A stretch of 25,129 nt of DNA from a virus. Of this stretch, positions 1 to 8,850 are shown in pieces. Numbering within the stretch: the first letter of the stretch is position 1; every line of letters starts with the position of its first letter. The DNA lies in the IMG/VR virus record IMGVR_UViG_3300025151_000280, positions 1 to 25,129 of that record. One strand, written 5' to 3'. The notes under the pieces are model-generated. The model was not told the origin of the DNA, did no database searches, and saw only the letters and a list, made by a program, of their open reading frames with translations. The translations under genes were made by a program, and so were the position numbers.

Positions 1-701
1 TCTCCACCCAAAGTCATAATTGGATCATCTATTGTTATTGTTGTCGAATTAACCGTCGTAGTAGTTCCATTAACTGTCAAGTTACCAGTAACCGTTAAGT
101 TATCATCAACTTGAACTGTTCCACCAGCTGAGTCTATAACAAGGTTGCCACTAGAAGTGTCAATCTCGCCATCAGCAGTAACACCAACTTTAACATTACC
201 AGCTGTTATACCAGCAACTGTTGGGCTAGAACTTGTATCAATAGCAATTGAAGGCGTAGCACCTTCACCAGAATTATTTGATAAGGCTATACCAGTACCA
301 GCAACTAAACTAGCTACATAGCTACCAGTTGTTTCTGTACCAAGTATTACACCATTATCTTTAATTGTAACGACACCAGAACTTACAGCAAAATTATCTG
401 AGTTAAACTGAGCTATACCTTTAGCACTTGTACTACCAAATATATTAGAGTCAGTTACATTTACTGCTATTTCTACTGAATTATCATCACTACCTGAAGT
501 TACTGTTCCAGTTATGCCATTACCATAAGTAATATCTTGTAGTGTTGGCAAGTGAAACACTTCCACGCTGCTATTGTTATGACGGCCTACATACAGTTTT
601 TTACCAGCTTGACTTAATGCAAGCTCACCACTTAGCAAAGAGCTAGGTGCGCTTGTATCAGTATTGCTACTATGGCGTTTTATCTGAATGGTATTAGCCA
701 T
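1..701 (-). CDS. Tail-fibre-like structural protein, C-terminus cut by window edge
   Basis: About 233 residues are visible, starting at an ATG at 701 and running off the left end, so the C-terminus is missing. The N-terminus (MANTIQIKRHSSNTDTSAPS, then LLSGELALSQ and KKLYVGR) matches the head of many phage tail-fibre and baseplate-associated proteins, where 'GELA' and 'LYVG' strands are typical. The rest is low-complexity and rich in Thr, Ser, Gly, Val and Asn, with beta-helix-like phrases such as NLTVTGNLTVNGTTTTVNST near the visible end. That composition is usual for trimeric fibre shafts. It is the most distal gene seen in the virion operon, after two other small fibre-like genes, and is preceded by a good ribosome site (ggagaaaagt). 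A receptor-contacting role is inferred; the receptor-binding tip would lie outside the window. Confidence 0.72.
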   Translation of the reverse strand, partial: MANTIQIKRHSSNTDTSAPSSLLSGELALSQAGKKLYVGRHNNSSVEVFHLPTLQDITYGNGITGTVTSGSDDNSVEIAVNVTDSNIFGSTSAKGIAQFNSDNFAVSSGVVTIKDNGVILGTETTGSYVASLVAGTGIALSNNSGEGATPSIAIDTSSSPTVAGITAGNVKVGVTADGEIDTSSGNLVIDSAGGTVQVDDNLTVTGNLTVNGTTTTVNSTTITIDDPIMTLGG

Positions 702-713
702 ACTTTTCTCCTA

Positions 714-1004
714 TTAAGTAAATGTTCCACCGTTAAGTGTAGAGACTCCAGCTACAAGGACTTCATTCCAAGAGTCTTCATCTCGAACATAAAAAACATC
801 ATTATCTGAATCATAGTGAAGATCTCCTTCACTGACACCAGAAGTTGGAGCACTTGTACCTGTGGTTACTCCTTGTATTGGCAAACTCTGTATTAATTGG
901 TCTGCACTTCCGTTGTCTATATATAAATTACCATCATCACCTCTAAAGCAAATCTTTGTATAAACATCTTTAATTTTGTTTGGTGCTGATAAAGTTCCAG
1001 CCAT
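714..1004 (-). CDS. Small fibre-like structural protein (96 aa)
   Basis: This 96-residue protein has a beta-strand repeat style common in phage fibre and decoration proteins: GDDGNLYIDNG near residue 22 and GDLHYDSDNDVFYVRDEDSW near residues 60-79. The phrase 'GDLHYDSDNDVFYVR...W' resembles the 'G..yyDt..n.lyvr....W' motif of marine phage fibres. It starts at an ATG with a clear aggagag ribosome site and overlaps the stop of the preceding gene by one base (TAATG), so translation is probably coupled. It lies between another small structural gene and the fibre-like gene at the left edge. A tail or fibre accessory role is inferred from motif and position; no enzyme signature is visible. Confidence 0.6.
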   Translation of the reverse strand: MAGTLSAPNKIKDVYTKICFRGDDGNLYIDNGSADQLIQSLPIQGVTTGTSAPTSGVSEGDLHYDSDNDVFYVRDEDSWNEVLVAGVSTLNGGTFT

Positions 1005-1324
1005 TAATTCTCTCCTGATATTACTAGTTCAGTAAATGTGACTGAAGCAATATTGCTATCTGTAAAATCTTCAGAACCTACTGTTATTGCTGTATATGTA
1101 GGAGTAGATATATTGCTTGTTGCACTTAACGTAGGAGCGTTAGGCCTAGCAGAGGCTATATAGCTAAAATCATCTGGTGCGTCTTGAGGGCTAAAATTAT
1201 CAGCACTGTAAGAATTAAAATATTGATTATCTCCAAGCTCGCTAAATGACCAAGAAATGTCATCCCATTCTGCTAGACCAAAATTATTAGTCGACCAATC
1301 AAATGCTCTAGTGTTTATTGCCAT
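1004..1324 (-). CDS. Hypothetical virion-arm protein (106 aa)
   Basis: A 106-residue acidic protein I do not recognise. The N-terminal half is rich in Trp, Phe and Asp (FDWSTNNFG, WDDISWSFSEL) and the C-terminal half is a Ser/Thr/Ile-rich strand-like segment. There is no signal peptide or membrane segment. Both ends touch their neighbours through one-base TAATG overlaps, so it belongs to a strictly coupled structural operon and is very likely expressed late with the tail genes. A small tail or fibre-associated component is the simplest reading, from position only. Confidence 0.5.
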   Translation of the reverse strand: MAINTRAFDWSTNNFGLAEWDDISWSFSELGDNQYFNSYSADNFSPQDAPDDFSYIASARPNAPTLSATSNISTPTYTAITVGSEDFTDSNIASVTFTELVISGEN

Positions 1325-1947
1325 TAATAAAGTCTTCCACCTTGTGAAGTTCCAAATCTATTTGTACCAGTTCCTCTGCCACCATATCTTTGAACTTCTC
1401 TCCTTTGAGAGGAATTGTATCTTTTAGGCTCCTGTCTCATACTAGGATCATATCTTGTAGGCTCTTGCCTTTGAATAACACCTTCTATTGGATTTTTTTC
1501 TACTTTATCTGTATCTCTGTTTTCCTCAGTAAACATATTAGATGGGCCTAATTCCATTTCATCAGCTTGTCCTTGAGCAAATCTTAAAGCTCTCATTGTA
1601 TTTGGGCCTAACATTCCATCTTCTGTTAAAGCTTTTCCATCAGCTCCTTTAATTCCAGCTGCATTCATAGCTCGTTGCATTTGCAATACCTGCTCATTAT
1701 CTGATGGGTCAAAATCTCGCATCATTTGTTGAGTAAGTCCAAACCCTGTGTTTTTAGCAATTCTTGATTTATCAGCATAATCAGCACGAGGTGACGGGAT
1801 ATCTGCTCTTTCTTCAGCTATATTAAACTGGTCTTGTCCTGTAGGAAGAGCTTCACCTGTTTGCATTCTTGCTTGCGGATTAACCGCTTCTGTTATTCCA
1901 AGGTTTCTGCCAAGCATGCCAAGGAATCCTTTCATTCTTTCACCCAT
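1324..1947 (-). CDS. Virion-arm protein with peptidoglycan-binding-like domain
   Basis: 207 residues. The middle (about 82-125) reads as a PG_binding_1-like three-helix unit: NEQVLQMQRAMNAAG, then LTEDGMLGPNTMRALRFAQ. This follows the family pattern of an LQ-type helix, a DG.xGp.T turn and a closing helix ending in Q. No catalytic domain is attached. The C-terminal tail carries three imperfect Arg/Tyr/Gln repeats (EPTRYDPSMRQ, EPKRYNSSQRR, EVQRYGG), giving a basic, disordered end. The start at 1947 has an ideal aaggag site six bases upstream. Its place among neck and fibre genes suggests a virion component that touches the cell wall during entry, or an internal or ejected protein. Wall binding is inferred from the domain; the basic repeats could instead bind DNA or partner proteins. 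Confidence 0.6.
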   Translation of the reverse strand: MGERMKGFLGMLGRNLGITEAVNPQARMQTGEALPTGQDQFNIAEERADIPSPRADYADKSRIAKNTGFGLTQQMMRDFDPSDNEQVLQMQRAMNAAGIKGADGKALTEDGMLGPNTMRALRFAQGQADEMELGPSNMFTEENRDTDKVEKNPIEGVIQRQEPTRYDPSMRQEPKRYNSSQRREVQRYGGRGTGTNRFGTSQGGRLY

Positions 1948-1957
1948 AATATTCTCC

Positions 1958-2377
1958 TTAAAAATCTACTGGTTTAATGTATTTAACTGTACCAGCTCTA
2001 GCACGATAAGCATAATTCCTACCTTCCCTTACTCCTTTTTCAAATTTCTCATGAAAATATTGAGCTAAAGGTAACTGTTCTGGTTTCTTTTCATAGCCAA
2101 GAGCTATAGCTTTTGCAACTATGTAATCATGAAATTGCCCTGGAAAATCACTAGTAGCTGTCCAAGAAAAACTGTTGCTATTAGGCTCAGTAAACTTAGT
2201 AGCTTTTTTATAATAAAATAAAGTAATCTTCTTACCATGCTGGTCAGCATCAGGAGAATAAAACTTTTCAGCTACAGGATCATATTTAGCAATGCCAATA
2301 GCATCTCTTTCTGTCCACCAAACCCATTTATTAGTAGCATATCTTTTGCTATAATTATCTACATAGGTTCCAGCCAT
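1958..2377 (-). CDS. Probable neck/tail-completion protein (139 aa)
   Basis: A 139-residue protein rich in aromatic and basic residues (NKWVWWTERDAIGIAKYDP, a segment FPGQFHDYIVAKAIALGYE, and a C-terminal YFHEKFEKGVREGRNYAYRARAG helix). I do not recognise a named family. Its length, the mixed beta N-terminus with a long C-terminal helix, and its place just downstream of the capsid and other completion genes are typical of head-tail connector or stopper proteins. Its ATG overlaps the previous stop by one base (TAATG). The role is inferred from gene order, not from a diagnostic motif. Confidence 0.5.
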   Translation of the reverse strand: MAGTYVDNYSKRYATNKWVWWTERDAIGIAKYDPVAEKFYSPDADQHGKKITLFYYKKATKFTEPNSNSFSWTATSDFPGQFHDYIVAKAIALGYEKKPEQLPLAQYFHEKFEKGVREGRNYAYRARAGTVKYIKPVDF

Positions 2378-2667
2378 TATGTCAAGTCCCTTCTTACTGG
2401 TCTTCCAACTAGCTTAGGTATGTTAACATGGTCTGTTGAGCCATCAGCTCCTTCCATATCAACTGATTTTATTTCAAGAATTGATTCATCTAAGGCATAG
2501 TATCTTTGTCCATTATTGCCATCTAAATCAAATTGTGTGGCTCTTTCAAGCATTCTTGTTCTTTGACTGTATTCTTCTTGTGCAGTGTTTAGCATTTTAA
2601 CTATTTCTGTAACTCCAAGGTCAGAATGATGTTGTTGTACTAGTTCAACCATTTCTTTAAGTTTCAT
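2377..2667 (-). CDS. Probable head-completion/adaptor protein (96 aa)
   Basis: A 96-residue protein that begins with two amphipathic helices (MKLKEMVELVQQHH, then VTEIVKMLNTAQEEYSQRT) followed by short strands (YYALDESILEIKSVDM) and a basic end. This helix-helix-strand layout resembles small phage adaptor proteins that sit under the portal, but similarity is only in style. It overlaps the 404-aa gene upstream by four bases (ATGA) and the next gene by one base, so it is translated in a coupled series. Function is inferred from position. Confidence 0.5.
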   Translation of the reverse strand: MKLKEMVELVQQHHSDLGVTEIVKMLNTAQEEYSQRTRMLERATQFDLDGNNGQRYYALDESILEIKSVDMEGADGSTDHVNIPKLVGRPVRRDLT

Positions 2668-3878
2668 TGCCTAACTCCTTCTACTGTTGAATCTGTAATC
2701 CCAGGAGCCATATAAGGTGCCATAAACTCAGCCAATTCTGCTTTTACTACTTGATATTGTCCTTGTAACCACTGGTAATCTGTGGTTAATTTACCAATAA
2801 TAGTAGTATATAATGTAATCTTTTTTTGAACATTAGCATTAAACTCCGCTAAAGCTTCTCCTGCTTGAGCTTGTCTAAGGGCTAATTCAGTTTGAAACTT
2901 TGTACTATTTATACCAGACTTAGCAGATTCTTCAGCTATCTTTGCCTGATAAGTTTGCATATCTACATTAAACTCTTGCATTTCTTTATTAATATCATTT
3001 TGATATTTAGTTAGCCATCCAGTTGCTCTTTGTAGCTCTGAAGCAGCTGTATTTAAAGTGGCTTGAGTCATTTCTTCATCTTCATCGTTAAGCCAATATA
3101 ATGCAGACTCTGCACTGGCCCCATCGTCATCAGCTTTATCAGTTTGAATTAAAGCTTTTACAGTAGCCATAGCATCTGTATACTCAGATGGTAAGCTTGC
3201 CTGAATATCTAAACTTGGGACAGCACCAACATCACTTTCATTAAAAGAAGCTGGTAGATCAGCGGTTACTGTTATTGAAGTACTTAAATCTGTTATATCA
3301 TTAAAAACTGCAGTATCTGCATCTAAATCAGTAGGAAGTTTAGCATTACTAGCTGCCATTTTATTGTGTAATAATTGACCAGCTGCATATAAAACTACAG
3401 CATGATACATCTCAGAGGGGAAATTATCTATAGCACTGTCACTATGAGCTACTGATGTGTCTGGCAATACTATACTTATCTTTACTATTTCGTCATTATT
3501 TGGAACAGGAAGTACATTAAGAACAGCATTGTCAATATAGTAAACTGGTGAATTTTTACTTGCATAATAAATGCTATCTACATTTTTAGCATTGCTTCTA
3601 AAAGCTGCATTTATTGGGCTACACTTCAATTCTTCTCCATTTGTTGCGTCACCATTTCTTCTTACTACATCTATAATTTTTGCATTAGTACTTAGGGTTA
3701 ATGTTCTAGCGCTATCATTTAATGTTTGTAAAGAAGCAAACAAAGGTAGCATATTAGGATTAGTCTTTTCTACTTGATTAATAACCCATTGGACACCATT
3801 AGCTAAGAACTTTGATATTTCAGTGTTCTTGTTAGTGGTAGTACCAGCGTAATATCCTACTTCGTCTACGAATGCCAT
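2664..3878 (-). CDS. Structural neck-region protein with C-terminal coiled coil (404 aa)
   Basis: 404 residues in two parts. Residues about 1-200 form a mixed alpha/beta region with a segment like those in phage head-tail adaptors (PSEMYHAVVLYAAGQLLHNK), where a residue pair resembling 'P..~~~al~~~aA~~ll' marks the helical core. Residues about 240-370 are predicted to be almost entirely helical and Gln/Glu/Ala-rich (EMQEFNVDMQTYQAKIAEES, FQTELALRQAQAGEALAEFN), that is, a long coiled coil. The gene sits in the middle of the virion arm, coupled by TAATG to the gene before it and ATGA to the gene after it. A tail-tube, neck or collar component is likely. It is much too short for a long-tail tape measure, though a short tail-interior role cannot be excluded. 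Confidence 0.55.
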   Translation of the reverse strand: MAFVDEVGYYAGTTTNKNTEISKFLANGVQWVINQVEKTNPNMLPLFASLQTLNDSARTLTLSTNAKIIDVVRRNGDATNGEELKCSPINAAFRSNAKNVDSIYYASKNSPVYYIDNAVLNVLPVPNNDEIVKISIVLPDTSVAHSDSAIDNFPSEMYHAVVLYAAGQLLHNKMAASNAKLPTDLDADTAVFNDITDLSTSITVTADLPASFNESDVGAVPSLDIQASLPSEYTDAMATVKALIQTDKADDDGASAESALYWLNDEDEEMTQATLNTAASELQRATGWLTKYQNDINKEMQEFNVDMQTYQAKIAEESAKSGINSTKFQTELALRQAQAGEALAEFNANVQKKITLYTTIIGKLTTDYQWLQGQYQVVKAELAEFMAPYMAPGITDSTVEGVRQ

Positions 3879-4084
3879 TATCCTGCTTCTTGACCCCTTC
3901 TAGTCCTAGTCATTCTTTCACGTCTGCTCATTTTCTTAGGTTTAGGAGTAGATCTATCTACCTTCTTAGCAGTTGATAATAATTTGCCACGAGACATACC
4001 CATCTTAGATGCGTAGTATTTTATTACTGACATTCTATTGTTCTTCATTGCTGATACTAAAACTTTTGCTACGGCTGCGTTCAT
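3878..4084 (-). CDS. Small, highly basic virion-arm protein (68 aa)
   Basis: A 68-residue protein whose C-terminal half is dense in Arg and Lys (STPKPKKMSRRERMTRTRRG), with an N-terminal amphipathic helix. There are no cysteines or membrane segments. Its ATG overlaps the stop of the 40-aa basic gene upstream by four bases, and its stop overlaps the next ATG by one. Two such cationic proteins in a row directly after the capsid gene suggest a role in the head, for example contacting packaged DNA or acidic scaffold or capsid surfaces. That is inference; no family is recognised. Confidence 0.55.
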   Translation of the reverse strand: MNAAVAKVLVSAMKNNRMSVIKYYASKMGMSRGKLLSTAKKVDRSTPKPKKMSRRERMTRTRRGQEAG

Positions 4085-4203
4085 TTTTTACTCTTTTTAC
4101 TTTTTTTAGATTTAGTGTTTTGTTGGCGTCTGCTATTGTTATTTACTTCTTCTTTTCCAGATTGCCAAGGCCCACCAATTGTATTACTAGTTACTATTTT
4201 CAT
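4081..4203 (-). CDS. Very small Lys-rich protein (40 aa)
   Basis: The ATG at 4203 has a ggagag ribosome site and opens a 40-codon frame that ends at 4081, overlapping the next gene by ATGA. The protein begins MKIVTSNTIGGPWQSGKEEV and ends in a run of Lys and Ser (KSKKSKKSKK). The tight coupling, the good ribosome site and the match to local gene direction argue that it is real despite its size. It lies just beyond the GC-rich hairpin that follows the capsid gene. The poly-basic tail suggests nucleic-acid or acidic-protein contact. No family is recognised. Confidence 0.6.
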   Translation of the reverse strand: MKIVTSNTIGGPWQSGKEEVNNNSRRQQNTKSKKSKKSKK

Positions 4204-4216
4204 ATTACTCTCCAGT

Positions 4217-4240
4217 AAGGGGGGCTAAAGCGCCCCCCTT
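4217..4240 (-). terminator. GC-rich hairpin after the capsid gene
   Basis: A perfect 9-bp stem (aaggggggc / gccccccTT on the plus strand) with a 6-base loop lies in the 48-bp gap between the capsid stop and the 40-aa gene. It is strikingly GC-rich for this AT-rich genome. On the minus strand it is followed by TTACTGGAG rather than a long U run, so it is more likely a leaky terminator or a 3' stabiliser for capsid mRNA than a complete stop. Confidence 0.6.
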
Positions 4241-4251
4241 AAATTACTGAA

Positions 4252-5670
4252 TTATGTGAACTTTAACAAGGAGTGAGTTTCAGGAAGTGAAATCTCAAGA
4301 CCAGCTTCGGTCAATACGATATCTTTCCGTCCGTCAACATTGTTGTTCTGTACATTAGTGATAATCTGCGTGTCTCTCGACGTGCCATTAGCAGCTAATG
4401 GACGATAAGCTACGTTCTTTAGGTCAACCATAACAGCATAGTCTTCCCACATTCCTCTAAATAGAGGCTGCTCAACAAAATGCAAATCACCGTAAAGAGT
4501 ATTTACTTTAGTTACATTATGTCCGAAAGAACCTTTGATGTTTTGGATATCTAAACCATAACCATTTGAACCACCGCTAGTAGTAGCTGTGTGTCCAAGT
4601 GCCATAGTATTACCTAAGAATGAACTACCGCCAAGCTTATTAAAGTATGAAAGAACTTTACGAGAAGCAAGAACTAGCTTGTTACCGCTATTTCCTGATT
4701 CAGGTGAGAACACATCTTCCATAGCATCAATAAAGTCATCATAAGAAGATGAAGCGTAAGTAAAGTGTTTAATTTTACCATAAGCTTCTGTATAAGGTAC
4801 AATACCCCATGTTCTTCTTACTGGGCCTCCAACGCTAGAATCGTCAGATCCTACACCGAAAAGCATTGCATGCTCTAAGTCCATCTTGTGTTCCATTAGT
4901 TTCTCTTGCCATACTCGCTTATACTCATTAGATACACCACGATAGCGGGTAGCTAATGAAGTTCCACTAAAGAGAGAGATAGCAGTTTTAAAAATCTGCG
5001 TATAGCCTTCTCTATCGTAAAACTCGTCTTTCCATCCTTCAGGATCAGTTGAACCTTCAGCAAAAGCTGAACCAACAACTTGACCTTTAAAACCAGCATC
5101 TATACGTAGTAAACCAGCATTATCAGGCGTTAATTGCCCGTTAACACTAGCAGTTGGCACGTACATTGCTTTGATAAATGTCGCATTAATTTGAGCATAA
5201 GTAGCGTTAGTAGTTAAGTCTGGGTCAGCGCTTATTTTATAATAAGCAACCACAGGAACATCACCACCATCGCTTGCGTTTGCATCATACTCTGCAGCAA
5301 TTGCTACAATCTGGTCTTTTAAAAGGAATCCAGGTTGTGTAGCACTTGTTACTTCGCGACCATATGAGTCGTAAAGACAGTCAACTTGAAGGCCAGTAAC
5401 ATTCCATGTATCTGCATGATTAAATGCTTGTGTAACCTTATTAGTCTTTACTTTAAAGTTTCTACGTTGCCACTGATGACGCTGCTCTAAAAATTTAAAA
5501 ACAGGATCGTCAGTAGGCTTTTTAGCTACTTTAGACAAATATGTGAAGAATGGAGACTGCTTAGGAGCGAGTTCAGCAACTCTGTCCCCAAAGTTAAACA
5601 TCCGTCTGGAATGATCAACTGAGGAACTATTCATACCACCACCGCTGGTAGTGCTAAATACGTTTGCCAT
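4252..5670 (-). CDS. Major capsid protein
   Basis: 472 residues, the expected size for an HK97-fold coat protein without a fused scaffold. The N-terminus (MANVFSTTSGGGM...) leads to FNFGDRVAELAPKQSPFFTY, a helix-plus-turn typical of marine phage coat proteins. The remainder is strand-rich with a late loop SGGSNGYGLDIQNIKGSFGH and a C-terminal LVLTEAGLEISLPE-like strand pair. The gene follows portal and scaffold-like genes in the conventional order and is followed by its own GC-rich hairpin, both as expected for the most highly expressed structural gene. The identification rests on size, order and sequence style, not on a single catalytic motif. Confidence 0.85.
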   Translation of the reverse strand: MANVFSTTSGGGMNSSSVDHSRRMFNFGDRVAELAPKQSPFFTYLSKVAKKPTDDPVFKFLEQRHQWQRRNFKVKTNKVTQAFNHADTWNVTGLQVDCLYDSYGREVTSATQPGFLLKDQIVAIAAEYDANASDGGDVPVVAYYKISADPDLTTNATYAQINATFIKAMYVPTASVNGQLTPDNAGLLRIDAGFKGQVVGSAFAEGSTDPEGWKDEFYDREGYTQIFKTAISLFSGTSLATRYRGVSNEYKRVWQEKLMEHKMDLEHAMLFGVGSDDSSVGGPVRRTWGIVPYTEAYGKIKHFTYASSSYDDFIDAMEDVFSPESGNSGNKLVLASRKVLSYFNKLGGSSFLGNTMALGHTATTSGGSNGYGLDIQNIKGSFGHNVTKVNTLYGDLHFVEQPLFRGMWEDYAVMVDLKNVAYRPLAANGTSRDTQIITNVQNNNVDGRKDIVLTEAGLEISLPETHSLLKFT

Positions 5671-5697
5671 AATTTACTCCAATTAGTTTCCGTTTAA

Positions 5698-6639
5698 TTA
5701 ATTAAAAGGGTTTTGTTTATCAAAGTCTCCAATCATGCTATCCATGATACGGTCTTCAATAGAACCCTCGTTTTGTCTATTTTGAGAAGGCATCACACCC
5801 ATAGAAGGAGGTACTTGCTGAGCTCTTTTAACTTGTTGAAATTCCCTAGAAGGAATCGCAGGTTGAGTTGAACTCGTAAGTCCTTTATCTACAGAATACA
5901 ATTTCCAAAGATTATCAATGTTTATAGAATTAGGGTCAGACATAACTCTAACAAAATCATCAGCTGTTTGTGAATCAACATTATATTGAGACATAACATG
6001 AGTCTTGACATTGTTAACTTGTTCTGCTGTCTTAGCCTCTGCTTCACGACGCTGAATATCTGCTTGACGTTCATTCTTCATCTGTTCGCGTTCGTCTTTT
6101 AAAACCGCCATTTGATATTCAAACTGCATATTCTTATAATCATCCATTTCATCACGCCATTGTTGCTCAGCTTGAACAAACCTGGCGCTTTCAGAAGATG
6201 GATCAGACATTGCATCATCCATGTTAAAATTGTATGGTTTTTGTGGCTTCTCTGGTGGGTCTGGGAACGACTCTTCTACAGCTTCTTCTTGCACAGCTTC
6301 AGGCTGGGGTTGAGGTTGAGTTTGTTGTGCAGCTAAACTATTAAACTGTTGCTGCAACTGTTCTTTCTCATTTCTCAACTTATCAGCTTGAGATTGCCAA
6401 TATTGATATCGTACTTCATCGTTACTTTGGTTAACTTCAACAGATGGTTCTTCTTGGGGTTGTTCGGGATTTGCAATTTCCTCTTCAACACTGTCAAAGG
6501 CTTCTGCTACGGAACCTTCCGCACCACCAAAAATGACGTCATCAACTAAAGAGCCCTCATCTTGCAAATCTACCGAGCGTGGTTCTTCCACAGCTGGTGC
6601 ATCTACTTGAGGGGTATCTAGTACTTGCTCTTCTGTCAT
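5698..6639 (-). CDS. Scaffold-like protein
   Basis: 313 residues, strongly acidic and Gln-rich at the N-terminus (MTEEQVLDTPQVDAPAVEEP) with a long predicted coiled coil from about 75 to 215 (YWQSQADKLRNEKEQLQQQF, later EYQMAVLKDEREQMKNERQA). The C-terminal third is less charged and Pro/Gln-rich, ending in a short helix (IEDRIMDSMIGDF). This acidic, helical, low-complexity layout between portal and capsid genes is the hallmark of phage scaffolding proteins, which bind the inner coat surface during procapsid assembly and then leave. No protease domain is seen, so release would be by exit or by another protease. Confidence 0.8.
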   Translation of the reverse strand: MTEEQVLDTPQVDAPAVEEPRSVDLQDEGSLVDDVIFGGAEGSVAEAFDSVEEEIANPEQPQEEPSVEVNQSNDEVRYQYWQSQADKLRNEKEQLQQQFNSLAAQQTQPQPQPEAVQEEAVEESFPDPPEKPQKPYNFNMDDAMSDPSSESARFVQAEQQWRDEMDDYKNMQFEYQMAVLKDEREQMKNERQADIQRREAEAKTAEQVNNVKTHVMSQYNVDSQTADDFVRVMSDPNSINIDNLWKLYSVDKGLTSSTQPAIPSREFQQVKRAQQVPPSMGVMPSQNRQNEGSIEDRIMDSMIGDFDKQNPFN

Positions 6640-6647
6640 TATTTATC

Positions 6648-8837
6648 CTATTCTTTAGATTGCTTCTTCTTAGGGCTTGAAGAAGGTGAATCTGGTTTTG
6701 AGGCTTCTGAAACCTCTTTTTTTACTTGCCCTAAAGCGTCATCTAGGCGTTTCTCAAAAAGAGTGCCAGACATTTTAGCCCTATTCTCAGTTCCCTTCAA
6801 ATTGGACTTCGTTTTTTCGATTTCGGCTTTCATTTTGGCGTGATATACTTCACGCTCTCTCGTTTGCAAGTCTCCTTGCATAGCTTTTATAGTTTCAGTT
6901 GCTTGTTCTAATTGAGACTGCAACTGTTGTATTAAATCTGTTCTTTGCATTACGCCTTCCATATCGAATACTTCTGTTTTCTTCAATACTTCTTGCTTAT
7001 CAATAATACCTTTCTCAAAGGCATCCATATACATTTCAAGCTGTGCCATTCTATTTGTTGGTAAGGTAGAGCCTGTAACGACTACTACGTCATATTTACC
7101 AACGGTAATATCATTAACAACTTTTATTTCTTGAGTCTTATCATCATACAGTCTTTTATTAATAACATAATCACTTATACTGTTATTTGGCTGTATTAAT
7201 CTAAATACTTTTTGAGTAGTATAAAGCTGTTGCATCATTGGAATAGCTATCATGCCAAGTCTGTTAAGACCAGCTTCAATGTCCGCAAGTTTACTTTTCA
7301 TTTTGCGTTGACCAAACTCATCAAGACTTACTGTTGCTTTATATGTATGAGGAGCAACTGAAGAGTTACCCATAGTCATTTCATATAATCCTAATTGATG
7401 GTCTATGTCATTTTTAGCTGTTTGCTCATTTGAATACAGTTCGTTCGGCAAGGGAGTTGGCTGAACTGGTGTTGGCTGCCCCTGATCAAAATCAACCTCG
7501 ATGGCTACTCCAGGCTGGGCCCATTTCTGCTCAAACTCCCTCATATCTACCGAACCTGATGGTATTAAAATTTTTGTGTTTGTGCTTGTAGTAGCATGGG
7601 CGATAATAAGGCTTCTCGTCTTATTGATATATTCCTGCATACCTTTGACCATACGAACATCTGACATGGGATAGGGGGTTCTGGTATGTTGATTCATAAA
7701 GAATACAATAGGATACTTATCTATAGGGAGGATACGAGAATAAAGATGCTTATCGCCCATAATTACACATTGTTTAATTCTTCTAGTTGGGACTGTAACA
7801 ACTTGTATCATTTCGTTTTCCAATAAATCAGCAAAAGTAATTTGTTGTATCTCTGGTTTTTCTGGAAGTTCTAAATTTCCTTCTTCCCTTCCTTGAGCTA
7901 ATTGTTGCTCATATTGCTGACTTAATTGCTGTATTAATAGCTTTGCCTGCTCAGCTTCTGTTATAATGTTTCCATTTATTACCCAAGCTGGTTGCTGTAG
8001 ATATTCTTTATATTCTTCTTCGTCAAGTAAATCTTCATCGCCAGTAAACGTTTCAAAAACCCTGTAATAATCAATCATCAAAGGATAGTATCTTTCATAC
8101 CCTCTAATGTATTCATCGCTTTCACCAAAATTAACTATTGTTTGAGTTCCTGGCTCTTCTGGGAAACTCATTTGACCATCATCTTCACGACCTGTTACTG
8201 GCCTATCTGTTTGATGAGTTTCTGTTGATGCATTTTTTATAGCTTTTTTATACATAGGGTACAAAGCTTTTGCTTGGTCTTTAGTATAAAGTCTTGATAT
8301 AATAATATTCTCTGCGTCATCCGCAAATGGATGTCTAGAATTAGGGTCTATGTAAATATCAAGAGGGTCTACATCGTGAATACAAACCTCACCTTTACCC
8401 ATATCCATCATTGGGTCTACGTAGACCAAAGCTGCTCCCATACCAGTTACATAGTAATCATCAACAACTCTTCTCATCATTGTATTACCTTCTGATATCT
8501 GCCAGATATACTCTAATAATCCATTCATAGCCTGGGCTACTTGATTATCACTGTCTTCTCTGGGGGATACTCTAAATTGAGGCTTGTTTGCAGTTATAAG
8601 TGCTTTTGCTGCTTCTACTGCTGGGTGGATACGGTTAACGACTAGTGGAGCTTGACCTCTTTCTTCTAGAACACGCTTTTGGTCAGATGTCCACTGCTTA
8701 CCAAGTCTAAATTCTTTGTCTTCTTGAGCATGATTTGCCCAAGTTTCACGCTTTTCGGAGTATGTTTTAAACAAATCCTGCGTTTCATCAACGAGTTTTT
8801 TGCCTGTTTTCTGTGATTTTGAAGAGTAAGCCATCAT
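6648..8837 (-). CDS. Portal protein, P22-like
   Basis: 729 residues, the size of P22-type portals. The N-terminus has the expected helical entry (DLFKTYSEKRETWANHAQED, then EFRLGKQWTSDQ and APLVVNRIHPAVEAAKALI) followed by KPQFRVSPREDSD, a region shared by many P22-like portals. A central segment (IDKYPIVFFMNQHTRTPYPM, then SDVRMVKGMQEYINKTRSLI) is the conserved wing/stem region. The end is a long Gln/Glu/Lys helix (about 625-729), matching the barrel helix of this family. It lies between large terminase and scaffold. Two adjacent Met codons (8837, 8834) can serve as start. The protein would form the dodecameric DNA channel at the head vertex. Confidence 0.9.
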   Translation of the reverse strand: MMAYSSKSQKTGKKLVDETQDLFKTYSEKRETWANHAQEDKEFRLGKQWTSDQKRVLEERGQAPLVVNRIHPAVEAAKALITANKPQFRVSPREDSDNQVAQAMNGLLEYIWQISEGNTMMRRVVDDYYVTGMGAALVYVDPMMDMGKGEVCIHDVDPLDIYIDPNSRHPFADDAENIIISRLYTKDQAKALYPMYKKAIKNASTETHQTDRPVTGREDDGQMSFPEEPGTQTIVNFGESDEYIRGYERYYPLMIDYYRVFETFTGDEDLLDEEEYKEYLQQPAWVINGNIITEAEQAKLLIQQLSQQYEQQLAQGREEGNLELPEKPEIQQITFADLLENEMIQVVTVPTRRIKQCVIMGDKHLYSRILPIDKYPIVFFMNQHTRTPYPMSDVRMVKGMQEYINKTRSLIIAHATTSTNTKILIPSGSVDMREFEQKWAQPGVAIEVDFDQGQPTPVQPTPLPNELYSNEQTAKNDIDHQLGLYEMTMGNSSVAPHTYKATVSLDEFGQRKMKSKLADIEAGLNRLGMIAIPMMQQLYTTQKVFRLIQPNNSISDYVINKRLYDDKTQEIKVVNDITVGKYDVVVVTGSTLPTNRMAQLEMYMDAFEKGIIDKQEVLKKTEVFDMEGVMQRTDLIQQLQSQLEQATETIKAMQGDLQTREREVYHAKMKAEIEKTKSNLKGTENRAKMSGTLFEKRLDDALGQVKKEVSEASKPDSPSSSPKKKQSKE

Positions 8838-8850
8838 TAAAACTTAATAT

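Noticed and set aside
2237-2500. Plus-strand frame opposite the neck genes, and similar ones at 3571, 4009, 6112, 6349, 9187 and 9484
   Set aside because: They lie fully inside well-supported minus-strand genes, are rich in hydrophobic or Ser residues as antisense frames often are, and lack ribosome sites.
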